A DNA stretch of 8,368 nucleotides from Piscirickettsiaceae bacterium. GTDB taxonomy: Bacteria > Pseudomonadota > Gammaproteobacteria > Thiomicrospirales > Thiomicrospiraceae. Both the position numbers and the translations under genes were made by a program. The notes below the pieces were generated by a model, which had not been told where the DNA came from, did no database searches, and saw nothing but the letters and a program-made list of their open reading frames with translations. Numbering within the stretch: position 1 is the first letter of the stretch; each line of letters begins with the position of its first letter. The stretch lies in NCBI GenBank assembly GCA_021767305.1, contig JAASTL010000021.1:1-8368 (forward strand), in the 5' to 3' direction. Below, piece after piece: positions 1 to 6,811 of this stretch.

Positions 1-393
1 CTAAACCATAATCTGGAAACTATCCCACGTCTGTATGAAGAGGCGCGACCAGGCGCAGATTACCAAGCATCATTAGATTTATTAAAACGCTTTAAAGAGT
101 TGAATCCTGATGTCATCACCAAGTCTGGCTTAATGGTGGGCTTAGGTGAAAGCATGGATGAACTGCTTGCTGTCATGCAAGACCTGCGTAAGCATGATGT
201 TGAAATGCTCACAGTAGGTCAATATCTGCAACCCAGTGAATATCATCTTGCTGTGAAAAAATATTGGACACCGCAAGAGTTTGCTGAGGTTGAAAAAGCC
301 GGTTATGCAATGGGCTTTACCAATGTCGCATCCGGCCCAATGGTTCGTTCTTCTTATCACGCTGATTTACAAGCAAAAGAATTGGCACATTGA
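1..393 (+). CDS. lipA: Lipoyl synthase LipA, C-terminal part (5' truncated by window edge)
   Basis: Reading frame 1 is open from the first base to the TGA at 391-393, giving the last 130 residues. LipA is a radical-SAM enzyme with two 4Fe-4S clusters; it inserts two sulfur atoms into the octanoyl chain carried by lipoyl domains of the 2-oxoacid dehydrogenases and the glycine cleavage system in the cytoplasm. The fragment carries family hallmarks: NHNLET followed by RPGADY, the [11 protein letters not shown] block, [11 protein letters not shown], and the C-terminal [14 protein letters not shown], whose RSSYH serine is a ligand of the auxiliary cluster in characterised LipA proteins. The N-terminal cysteine motifs lie outside the window. 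An internal ATG at 100 is not the start, because conserved LipA sequence continues upstream of it. Nothing looks broken. hslO follows after 85 bp on the same strand. Confidence 0.97.
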   Translation, partial: LNHNLETIPRLYEEARPGADYQASLDLLKRFKELNPDVITKSGLMVGLGESMDELLAVMQDLRKHDVEMLTVGQYLQPSEYHLAVKKYWTPQEFAEVEKAGYAMGFTNVASGPMVRSSYHADLQAKELAH

Positions 394-478
394 ACGTATT
401 GGCTAAGTTTAGAAACTCATTATTATCAAAACTTAACACCCCTAATTCTTAAGGGCTACTGGTTATAAAGGATTAAGC

Positions 479-1351
479 ATGTCTATCAATGCGGTACAAC
501 GTTTTTTATTTAAAGAACATGACATTCGTGGACAACACATTCAACTCAATGAGAGCTGGCAACAAATGGTGCAAGACCGCCATTACCCAGAACCGATTAT
601 TAAGCTACTTGGTGAATTGACGGCGGTTTCTATTCTCATGGCCAGCGGTATGAAACATAAAGGTCGCATCACGACTCAAATCCAAGGTACTGGACCAATT
701 ACCTTATTAGTAGTGGACGTGACTCACGATTTGAAAATTCGCGGCGTTGCCAAAACCAATAGTGAAATTAAAGCAGAAAATACCTTAAGCGAGTTACTGG
801 GTGATGGACAAATCCTTGTGACTTTGGAAAACACCCAAACCCAGCACCACTTTCAGTCCTATGTGGCGCGTGAGGGCGACTCCATTGCCGCCTCTTTTGA
901 ACAGTTTTTAAGCCAGTCTGAACAGCTACCTTCTAAACTGTGGCTCGCCGCATCCGCAGAAGCTTTAGGTGGTGTCATGATTCAAAAACTTCCAGACTCT
1001 GAACACGCCACTCATGATGAAGATGCTTGGGACCGTGTTTCTCATCTCGCTTCTACGGTAAGCGATAATGAACTCACCCAGCTACCAGCTGAAGAACTGA
1101 TTCATCGACTATTCCATGAAGAACTGGTTGAACTGTTCGATGCCGCTGAAGTGAATTACGAATGCCCACAAGACCGCAGCAAAGTCGAAACAATGTTAAT
1201 TTCCTTGGGCGAAGCAGAAGTCAGAAAGATTTTAGAAGAACAAGGCGAAATTGTGATTCACAATGAGATGTGCAATTTTCACCTAAGATTTGATGCCAGC
1301 GATATAGACAAACTCTTTGCAAACGAAGAAGAGAGTAAGACTGTTCAATAA
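479..1351 (+). CDS. hslO: Hsp33 family redox-regulated chaperone, with only two of four zinc cysteines
   Basis: A 290-residue protein, full length for Hsp33, the cytosolic holdase normally switched on by oxidation of a four-cysteine zinc centre. The N-terminal chaperone domain is well conserved (HDIRGQ near 14, GELTAVSILMASGMKHKGRITTQIQG around 45-70, and GGVMIQKLP around 164-172). The C-terminal redox domain starts near 220. In E. coli it carries C-X-C and C-X-X-C (Cys232/234/265/268). Here the aligned residues are Cys229, Gln231, Asn262 and Cys265, and these are the only two cysteines in the protein. The spacing and surroundings (ISLGEAEVRKILEEQGEI) are otherwise intact, so this is substitution rather than a frameshift. 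Zinc binding by the usual tetrathiolate is not expected; a direct Cys229-Cys265 disulfide or a non-redox chaperone are possible. The start is supported by AAAGGA at 467-472, six bases before the ATG. Confidence 0.95.
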   Translation: MSINAVQRFLFKEHDIRGQHIQLNESWQQMVQDRHYPEPIIKLLGELTAVSILMASGMKHKGRITTQIQGTGPITLLVVDVTHDLKIRGVAKTNSEIKAENTLSELLGDGQILVTLENTQTQHHFQSYVAREGDSIAASFEQFLSQSEQLPSKLWLAASAEALGGVMIQKLPDSEHATHDEDAWDRVSHLASTVSDNELTQLPAEELIHRLFHEELVELFDAAEVNYECPQDRSKVETMLISLGEAEVRKILEEQGEIVIHNEMCNFHLRFDASDIDKLFANEEESKTVQ

Positions 1352-1362
1352 GTTTTCGCAGG

Positions 1363-2418
1363 TTATTGAAGCGCAGGAACCAAACAGTTCTTGCCCGCTT
1401 CTTTGCCTTGATACAAAGCTTGGTCAGCCAGTTTGATTAACTGTTCATTTTTTCTAAAATTCGATTCTACAAAACCCGCTGTGACCGTGATAAATAACTT
1501 GGAACTATCTGTTTCAATAGGTGTTGCGTTTAGATTGTTTTGGACTTTCTCTAACAACTTCTTACTTTCTTTCATATTCAGTTGTGGAAGTAAAACAAGA
1601 AACTCTTCACCGCCCCATCTAAAAATCCAGTCCTCAGTTCTTAGTGAATCTTTCAAAATATCTGCAACTTTCTTCAGAACTTTATCACCAACAAGATGAC
1701 CAAATTCATCATTGATGCTTTTGAAATTATCAATATCTAAAACGGCGAGTACATAACTATGATTTTCATTTACTGATTTCTGATAAAAATCCTGTAACTT
1801 TTGCATGCCCTGAAAACGATTATGCAAACCAGTTAAAGGGTCGAAGGTGGCTGCATGGTAAAGCTCTGCATGCGCTTTTAATAAATCCTCTTCTCTGCGG
1901 AAAGATGAGGAAGCAAACAGACCAGTGAAAAAGGCGATTGGTAAAGCAGTGAAGAATAAATTCATTAAAACGATGTCTTGTTTAATCACAGCCAACGAAT
2001 ATGCGGGATCAGAATACAAACTATAGATTTTCAAAATGATTAGCGTGGCTATCGACAAAAATGTTAACAATAGCGGAATAAATCTATTTTTGAAAACACC
2101 TAACAATACAAAACTAGGGACGACCAATAGAAAATACTCAAACCCATATCCCCAGCCAATGTAATAAACAGACATAATTTGATGAATTATCAACTCTAAT
2201 GAAGCCCCCACCATCGCCAAAATAATTTGATTCTGCCTAACCAGCCACAATAATGCGAGATAGAGAAAAACACTAAAAATATTTAAATGCACCATTGGTG
2301 CAATTTCATAAGACAAGAAAATCAAGAAGAAAATAAAATGAGCAATAAACGCTAAAGACAAACCATAAATCATAGATTTATGTGTTTTTTCATTTCCAAT
2401 ATATTGCTTGTTTTCCAT
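1363..2418 (-). CDS. Membrane-bound diguanylate cyclase (6 TM + GGDEF)
   Basis: A 351-residue protein. Residues 1-172 form about six hydrophobic helices (roughly 15-36, 42-60, 65-88, 93-109, 113-135, 149-171) joined by very short loops, so there is no large periplasmic sensor domain. A charged linker (about 173-190) leads into a complete GGDEF domain (about 191-351), beginning DPLTGLHNR. The domain makes c-di-GMP from two GTP. The metal/substrate motif LDIDNFKSIND (227-237) and the active-site GGEEF (269-273) are intact, so activity is expected. An allosteric product-inhibition site RTED (260-263) sits exactly five residues before GGEEF, as in feedback-inhibited cyclases. I do not recognise the membrane part as a named MASE domain. 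The start is uncertain: no good ribosome site precedes ATG 2418, and Met16 is an alternative. The gene converges on hslO with an 11-bp gap and diverges from the SDR gene. Confidence 0.93.
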   Translation of the reverse strand: MENKQYIGNEKTHKSMIYGLSLAFIAHFIFFLIFLSYEIAPMVHLNIFSVFLYLALLWLVRQNQIILAMVGASLELIIHQIMSVYYIGWGYGFEYFLLVVPSFVLLGVFKNRFIPLLLTFLSIATLIILKIYSLYSDPAYSLAVIKQDIVLMNLFFTALPIAFFTGLFASSSFRREEDLLKAHAELYHAATFDPLTGLHNRFQGMQKLQDFYQKSVNENHSYVLAVLDIDNFKSINDEFGHLVGDKVLKKVADILKDSLRTEDWIFRWGGEEFLVLLPQLNMKESKKLLEKVQNNLNATPIETDSSKLFITVTAGFVESNFRKNEQLIKLADQALYQGKEAGKNCLVPALQ

Positions 2419-2531
2419 AAAATTTACTGAATTTAAAAAGATAGTCTATTACTAAGTTATAAGATGAGTTTTATTACTAATTATTAGAGCATTTTTATTA
2501 GTTTTTTGAATTCAGATAATACTATCCTATC

Positions 2532-2547
2532 TGCCAAAAATTTGGCA
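2532..2547. promoter_or_regulatory. Perfect inverted repeat, possible operator/enhancer site
   Basis: TGCCAAA and TTTGGCA are separated by two A residues, giving a dyad of two 7-bp arms in an otherwise structureless AT-rich gap. It lies about 115 bp upstream of the cyclase start and about 215 bp upstream of the sigma-54-like element of the SDR gene. Such a position would suit either a repressor/activator of the cyclase or an upstream enhancer site for a sigma-54 activator. No specific regulator is recognised. Confidence 0.35.
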
Positions 2548-2746
2548 AATAAAAGTAGTTGATACCCAATTACTTATTTATTGAAAAATTTTTTTAATTT
2601 TTTTTCGTAGAAATTTAATTTTTTTAATCCCTGAATATTCAAAACTAAAATTCATCTTTTAAACTTTAATATCAATAAGTTACAAGTTAAACAACCAGAC
2701 CTTTATAGATTTATAAAAATCCATGTCAATTGAATGACACAGAAAA

Positions 2747-2763
2747 TTGGAATTCCCTTTGCT
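2747..2763 (+). promoter_or_regulatory. Candidate sigma-54 (RpoN) -24/-12 promoter of the SDR gene
   Basis: The sequence TTGGAATTCCCTTTGCT has the GG doublet (2749-2750) and the GC doublet (2761-2762) exactly 10 bases apart, in TTGG and TTGCT contexts. This matches the invariant part of the RpoN consensus (TTGGCACG-N4-TTGCW); the CACG stretch is only partly kept. Predicted initiation near 2773 leaves a leader of about 60 bases before the SDR start. Family knowledge says such promoters need an ATP-dependent activator bound upstream, and the gap provides room for one. Confidence 0.5.
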
Positions 2764-2832
2764 CAAACAGGCTTAACTCATACGTAATAAAAACCAGAAT
2801 ATGAGTACCTTTTTTACACAAGGAGAAATCTT

Positions 2833-3954
2833 ATGCAATACCTACTTACTGGTTCAACTGGTCTTATTGGTCGTCACATTCTATTTGAACTACTTAAACA
2901 ATTCATTGAGCAAAAAGAAAATTCATTGATTTGGTTGGTCGTTCGCCCTAAAGGTAACAAAACGGCACAACAACGCATTAAAGAAATTCTGCAAGATCCT
3001 GAGTCACCAGATTACATTCGTGACTACGCTATCGAAACTCTGATGTCCAAAATCAGATTCCTTGAAAACCACCTAAACAGTTCGCAGCTTAAAAATACAA
3101 TCAAACAAATTACGGGTGAGGATTTGATTGTTATTCACAATGCAGCTTCAACTAATCTGATGCCAGGTGAAGAAGCCGAAAAAGACGTTCAAGAGAACAA
3201 CCATCGCGGAACTTTTAACCTGTTAAATAGTATTCCAAAAGAAAAAATCAAACGTTTTTCATTCATTAGCACCGCCTTTGCCTGCGGCATGCAGACAGGA
3301 ATGGGAACTATTCCTCATGATTATCAAAAAATTGAAAAATCAAACTTCCGTAACCCTTATGAAAAATGTAAATCCGAAACTGAAGATCTGCTAACACAGC
3401 ATTGTGCAAAGGAAGGTATTGATTTGCAGATTCTTCGTCCAGCCGTTGTTTGCGGAAGATTAATCGACGCGCCGATTTACTGCACCACCAAATTTGATGT
3501 TTTCTACGGTTGGGCAAAGTTTTTCTACAAAATGAAAAACAAATTGGGAGATAAGCCAATTCGTATTCATGTTAATCCTGAATCAACATTAAACGTTGTA
3601 CCTGTAGACTATGTTGCCAAAGTAATCTGTAATTCAGTCAATAAGCCAGAAATCAAATACATGAATATTGTTAACGATGCCGCACCTATGAATAAAGATT
3701 GCGTCTCTTCTGTATTGGATACGCTTGGAGTGGATAATTATGAAATCACTGCTGAGTTACCCAATGATATGAGTATGATCGAAAAGCTATATTACAACAC
3801 CGCTGGTAAAGCACTTGGACCATACTTAACAACAGAAAATCAAAACTTTGAAACTCAAGAATTAACACAACAATTCAAAGATTTACGCTATAAAGATGTG
3901 CTCTCTAACTTTGATAAACTCATAGATTACGCCATTACTAAACGTTTTGTTTAA
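2833..3954 (+). CDS. Extended SDR / NAD-binding_4 (thioester or fatty acyl-CoA reductase-like) oxidoreductase
   Basis: A 373-residue stand-alone Rossmann protein. The dinucleotide motif TGSTGLIG is at 6-13, HNAAS at 102-106, the catalytic serine/threonine region ISTAFACG at 145-152, and the SDR catalytic pair Tyr176/Lys180 in YEKCK. RPAVVCGR (202-209) and NVVPVDYVAKV (254-264) are typical of the male-sterility/NAD-binding_4 group, which reduces acyl thioesters to aldehydes or alcohols, or acts as the release domain of synthetases. No carrier-protein, adenylation or acyltransferase domain is fused, and the neighbours are c-di-GMP enzymes, so the substrate is unknown; fatty acyl-CoA/ACP reduction and nucleotide-sugar modification are both possible. 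No signal peptide or membrane helix is evident, suggesting a cytosolic enzyme. A strong AAGGAG (2820-2825) lies seven bases before the ATG, and the gene ends at a hairpin terminator. Confidence 0.85.
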   Translation: MQYLLTGSTGLIGRHILFELLKQFIEQKENSLIWLVVRPKGNKTAQQRIKEILQDPESPDYIRDYAIETLMSKIRFLENHLNSSQLKNTIKQITGEDLIVIHNAASTNLMPGEEAEKDVQENNHRGTFNLLNSIPKEKIKRFSFISTAFACGMQTGMGTIPHDYQKIEKSNFRNPYEKCKSETEDLLTQHCAKEGIDLQILRPAVVCGRLIDAPIYCTTKFDVFYGWAKFFYKMKNKLGDKPIRIHVNPESTLNVVPVDYVAKVICNSVNKPEIKYMNIVNDAAPMNKDCVSSVLDTLGVDNYEITAELPNDMSMIEKLYYNTAGKALGPYLTTENQNFETQELTQQFKDLRYKDVLSNFDKLIDYAITKRFV

Positions 3955-3967
3955 TCTAATCTAAGCA

Positions 3968-3999
3968 AAGCCAACCTAATAATTTAGGTTGGCTTTTTT
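3968..3999 (+). terminator. Rho-independent terminator of the SDR gene
   Basis: A perfect 12-bp stem (AAGCCAACCTAA at 3968-3979 with TTAGGTTGGCTT at 3984-3995) closes a four-base TAAT loop and runs into six T residues (3994-3999). It begins 13 bases after the SDR stop and ends 10 bases before the stop of the convergent EAL gene. The other strand has the same hairpin but no clean T run, so termination of the EAL transcript here would be weaker. Confidence 0.93.
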
Positions 4000-4008
4000 A
4001 TTGTTAAT

Positions 4009-4812
4009 TCATTCATTATTTAATGGAACATAAAATTGATTGACTTCTTCTAATACTTTTTCATCAACTTCCGGTAATGACTCATATCCTGGTTTGGCAA
4101 AAAAGTAACCTTGCATTAAGGTCACACCTCTTTGGGCAAAATAAACCGCTTCTTCAAGCACCTCTACACCTTCTGCTAAAACAGTGATCTTCAAAGAATT
4201 CGCCATATCTAAAATTGACTTCATAATCACTTGTTTGACGTTATCTGCATGGATATTTCTAACCATTTCCATATCTAACTTTATGATATTTGGAATAAAT
4301 TGCGCCAACATATTAAGGCCTGCATGACCTGCTCCAAAATCATCAAGAGCAGTAACAAAACCTTTACTTTGGTAGTAATCAAAAATCTTACGCATATGAT
4401 CGACGTCATAAACCTTTTCAGATTCAGTCACTTCAAACATTATTTTTTCTATGGGAAAACCGGAAAACTCTGCCACTCTAATCGTGCTTTGAATACAATG
4501 CTCCGGCTGATAAACCGCATTAGGTAAGAAATTAATACTTAAAACTTTATCTAAACCAAGTTGGTTAGCCATAGAAATCGCTTTGGTTCTGCAACTTTGA
4601 TCAAAAGCATAACGATTTTCATCATTTACCTTATCTAATACCGCTTTAGCCGTTTTAGTCACCCTATCACGCACTAGGGCCTCATAACCAAAGATAGATT
4701 TATCAGAAACGTCCACAATAGGTTGATAGGCAAATGAAAAGTCAAAATCTTTTAACTCTCCACATTTGGAACAGCCAGTTTCAATTTTTGAGATAGGAAA
4801 ATGGGTCGGCAT
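4009..4812 (-). CDS. Stand-alone EAL-domain c-di-GMP phosphodiesterase with N-terminal CxxC
   Basis: A single EAL domain hydrolysing c-di-GMP to pGpG in the cytosol. With the start chosen here it has 267 residues. All the usual catalytic and metal residues are visible: Glu44 in YEALVR, Asn94 in SINFLPN, Glu127 in FEVTES, Asp157-Asp158 in ALDDFG, Lys178 in IKLD, Glu214 in LAEGVE and Gln234 in MQGYFF, so activity is expected. Before the domain is only a short leader with Cys14-Ser-Lys-Cys17, which could bind a metal or form a redox pair. The start at 4812 is preferred over the upstream in-frame ATG at 4860 because AGAGGG (4819-4824, minus strand) lies six bases before it, whereas 4860 has no ribosome site. 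A 7-bp inverted repeat (4827-4833 and 4839-4845) sits just upstream of that ribosome site. The gene lies 116 bp downstream of the DyP gene and converges on the SDR gene. Confidence 0.92.
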   Translation of the reverse strand: MPTHFPISKIETGCSKCGELKDFDFSFAYQPIVDVSDKSIFGYEALVRDRVTKTAKAVLDKVNDENRYAFDQSCRTKAISMANQLGLDKVLSINFLPNAVYQPEHCIQSTIRVAEFSGFPIEKIMFEVTESEKVYDVDHMRKIFDYYQSKGFVTALDDFGAGHAGLNMLAQFIPNIIKLDMEMVRNIHADNVKQVIMKSILDMANSLKITVLAEGVEVLEEAVYFAQRGVTLMQGYFFAKPGYESLPEVDEKVLEEVNQFYVPLNNE

Positions 4813-4928
4813 ATTTTGCCCTCTTTTTGAATTTTTAGAATTCAAGCAAGAAACATGCAATGGCCATATTAGATTTTGATTTAAATGAGAACTCTTAATT
4901 ATTTTTGCTTCATCATTAAAGAAATTGT

Positions 4929-5840
4929 CTAGTTTGTTGTCAGGGCTGCTTGAAGATCTTCAATACTTGGAGCAAAAAAATAAGAACCGGTCACGGCGGT
5001 GGAGTAATGCAAGATTTGATCAATAACACCCTCTTCATTATGACCGTACATGCTTTCCAGCTGAGTGGTAAAACGCTTTAATTCACAGCCAAATGCTAAG
5101 AACATCAGACCTTTTTGTTTAAGGCTTCCAAAAGGCGTGGAGCGTCGGAAAATTTTCATGGCGACACCGTCTACTTTTAAATCAGTACGACTGACATGAG
5201 AATCATTGGGCATGGCATCACCCTCTAATTCAATATTCTCAACTTTGGTGCGCCCTACAATGGCTTCTTGGCAGTGCACTGGGACTTGGTTCCACTTATC
5301 CATATTGTGAACCCACTTCTCCAACATCACCAAGCTACCACCCTCTCCTGGTTGACCAGCCGGGATTAGAGCTGCATCACGCCTCAACTCATCGGTTTTC
5401 GGATTGCCCGTGCCATCTTCAAAACCAATCAAATCAAGCGAGTGATGATAATCAAAGCCACGCTGCTCATAAATCAGTTTGGTCACTGGGCTCATACTGC
5501 TCTGTATATGCATAGCTTGGTCAAACACATCAGCAATATCATGCCCTTGCAACCAAAAGAAAATATCAGTCTGCGTTGCTGGAGCACGATATTTATCAGC
5601 AATATGTTCAGCGGTTTTAACCTCATAGAAGTCTGCTAAAGTTGCTGGCAACCAGCTCGGTTGCAATTCACCCCAAGCTTTTTTACTAAAGGCAACCACC
5701 ACTTCTACAACTGGGCTTTGCAACGCCTGTGATAGAGCTTTTTTTAAATCATCAACATTGGCATTATTTAGCCGATATTCAATAAAGTAGGTGTGTTGAA
5801 AGCTCTCTTTAAAAATGCCTGATTGTGGTGTCTTGACCAT
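4929..5840 (-). CDS. DyP-type haem peroxidase, YfeX-like
   Basis: A 303-residue protein of the dye-decolourising peroxidase family, close in length and motif order to E. coli YfeX (299 aa). The distal-side GFEDGTGNP contains the catalytic Asp142, the proximal haem ligand is His215 in NDSHVSR, and the distal arginine is Arg232 in KIFRRSTPFG. Also visible are GGSLVMLEKWVHNM (168-180), IVGRTK and the C-terminal GSYFFAPS. DyPs use H2O2 to oxidise varied substrates; YfeX has also been linked to porphyrinogen oxidation, while a role in haem iron release is debated. There is no signal or Tat peptide, so it is cytosolic. I see no encapsulin-targeting tail and no encapsulin gene nearby. The ATG lies 11 bp after the yaaA stop, with AAGAG overlapping that gap, so the two are probably co-transcribed. 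The stop is TAG. Confidence 0.95.
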   Translation of the reverse strand: MVKTPQSGIFKESFQHTYFIEYRLNNANVDDLKKALSQALQSPVVEVVVAFSKKAWGELQPSWLPATLADFYEVKTAEHIADKYRAPATQTDIFFWLQGHDIADVFDQAMHIQSSMSPVTKLIYEQRGFDYHHSLDLIGFEDGTGNPKTDELRRDAALIPAGQPGEGGSLVMLEKWVHNMDKWNQVPVHCQEAIVGRTKVENIELEGDAMPNDSHVSRTDLKVDGVAMKIFRRSTPFGSLKQKGLMFLAFGCELKRFTTQLESMYGHNEEGVIDQILHYSTAVTGSYFFAPSIEDLQAALTTN

Positions 5841-5851
5841 ACTAAACGCTC

Positions 5852-6631
5852 TTAATTCTCTTCCAGATTACGGGTAAAAACCCATTCTGTTTCCGATGAC
5901 ATCTCAGGGTTGAATGCATAACCTTCGTAATCAAAATATTTTAGATCTTCGGCATTTTCGACCATATTATCGGCGGCGTAACGAGCCATCAAACCACGTG
6001 CTTTTTTGGCATAGAAACTAATGATCTTATATTTTCCACCCTTCCAATCTTTGAAGACAGGCGTAATAATGCGACCATTTAACGCTTTTTTATTAACCGC
6101 TTTAAAGTACTCATTCGAAGCAAGATTAACTAGAGTATTGTCGCCTGTTTTTTTCATATGTTCATTCAGCACTTCAGTAATGTCATTACCCCAAAACTGA
6201 TACAAATCTTTACCTTTAGAGTTGGCAAACTTTGTCCCCATCTCCAAGCGGTATGGCAGCATGTCATCCAGTGGTTTCAAAAGTCCATAAAGGCCAGATA
6301 AGATACGTAAATGATTTTGCGTGTATTCAATTTGCTTATCATTTAAGGAATAGGCATCTAAACCCTGATAAACGTCACCTTTAAATAACCAGGCGGCTTG
6401 TTTGGCTTTCTCTTTTGGGAACGGACGTTGCCACTCTTGAAAGCGTTCATAGTTCAGTTCTGACAATTTATCGCTAATGTGCATTAATTGCCCAAGTTCA
6501 ACAGGACCCAGTTCTTTAGCCTCTTGAGCTAGGGTTTCGGCTTGATCCAGTAACTCAGCTTGAGTGTGCAAATCGGTTTGAACTTTTGAAGTTTCATCCA
6601 GCGCCTTTGCAGGCGAAACAACCATTAACAT
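5852..6631 (-). CDS. yaaA: Peroxide stress protein YaaA (UPF0246/DUF328)
   Basis: A 259-residue protein matching the length of E. coli YaaA (258 aa). The N-terminus [13 protein letters not shown] aligns with the family start MLILISPAKTLD, which supports ATG 6631 over the in-frame ATG two codons later; a strong purine ribosome site (AAGGAAGGGA on the minus strand, about 6638-6647) precedes it. Other family blocks: [21 protein letters not shown] around 112-132, [19 protein letters not shown], and the C-terminal [15 protein letters not shown]. In E. coli, YaaA is induced by H2O2 through OxyR and limits damage by lowering free intracellular iron; the protein has DNA-binding activity in one structural study. 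It is the first gene of a probable yaaA-dyp operon and is divergent from the BASS transporter gene. Confidence 0.96.
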   Translation of the reverse strand: MLMVVSPAKALDETSKVQTDLHTQAELLDQAETLAQEAKELGPVELGQLMHISDKLSELNYERFQEWQRPFPKEKAKQAAWLFKGDVYQGLDAYSLNDKQIEYTQNHLRILSGLYGLLKPLDDMLPYRLEMGTKFANSKGKDLYQFWGNDITEVLNEHMKKTGDNTLVNLASNEYFKAVNKKALNGRIITPVFKDWKGGKYKIISFYAKKARGLMARYAADNMVENAEDLKYFDYEGYAFNPEMSSETEWVFTRNLEEN

Positions 6632-6679
6632 AAAACATCCCTTCCTTAATCATTCTTAAGCAATAAATTAATACACAAG

Positions 6680-6685
6680 ATTATA
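6680..6685 (-). promoter_or_regulatory. Candidate -10 element for yaaA-dyp
   Basis: On the minus strand this reads a perfect TATAAT, about 50 bp upstream of the yaaA start. The -35 region at 17 bp (6703-6708, TCAAAC) matches the consensus poorly. A weak -35 is common at activator-dependent promoters such as OxyR-controlled ones, but I could not find a convincing OxyR site. Confidence 0.4.
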
Positions 6686-6737
6686 AACTATCAGTTTGGA
6701 GTGTTTGATTGTAAAACCTAATCAATAAATTAGTTAA

Positions 6738-6765
6738 TTAACATAGGCAAAACAGACAACATAAT
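6738..6765 (+). promoter_or_regulatory. Candidate sigma-70 promoter of the BASS transporter gene
   Basis: TTAACA (6738-6743, five of six matches to TTGACA) and CATAAT (6760-6765, five of six matches to TATAAT) are separated by 16 bases. The predicted start near 6772 would leave a leader of about 40 bases. The region is AT-rich, so chance matches are possible. Confidence 0.4.
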
Positions 6766-6811
6766 CTAGAATCGTCGCATTAAATAAATATAATCGATCA
6801 CTAGGAAAGTT

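Larger units (their letters stand above)
2419..2832. other. AT-rich 414-bp divergent intergenic region
   Basis: No credible coding sequence is seen on either strand between the cyclase and SDR starts. The centre (about 2580-2640) is nearly pure A+T with several T runs of seven to eight bases, the kind of sequence that is intrinsically bent or bound by nucleoid proteins. Two structured items stand out: a 7-bp perfect inverted repeat at 2532-2547 and a sigma-54-like promoter at 2747-2763. The region must carry the promoters of both flanking genes. A sigma-70 promoter for the cyclase could not be assigned with confidence because AT-rich hexamer matches are too frequent. Confidence 0.7.

Noticed and set aside
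404..435. Terminator after lipA (TAAGTTT/AAACTTA hairpin)
   Set aside because: The stem is only 7 AT-rich pairs with a loop of about 18 bases and no T run follows; hslO may be partly read through from lipA.
1433..1699. Open frame antisense to the GGDEF domain, and similar frames at 142-360, 3308-3559, 4300-4527, 5442-5639 and 6766-7062
   Set aside because: All lie opposite strongly supported genes, lack family motifs and are shadows of the real coding strand.
2580..2640. T-run-rich stretch as a terminator
   Set aside because: There is no adjoining GC-containing hairpin; it is simply AT-rich intergenic DNA between divergent genes.
4813..4860. N-terminal extension of the EAL protein from ATG 4860
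   Set aside because: There is no ribosome site before 4860, while the internal ATG at 4812 has AGAGGG at ideal spacing; the extension would be 16 residues with no recognisable feature.
6632..6811. OxyR binding site upstream of yaaA
   Set aside because: Only isolated ATAG/CTAT fragments occur (around 6683-6692); the four properly spaced quarter-sites of the OxyR motif are not present.
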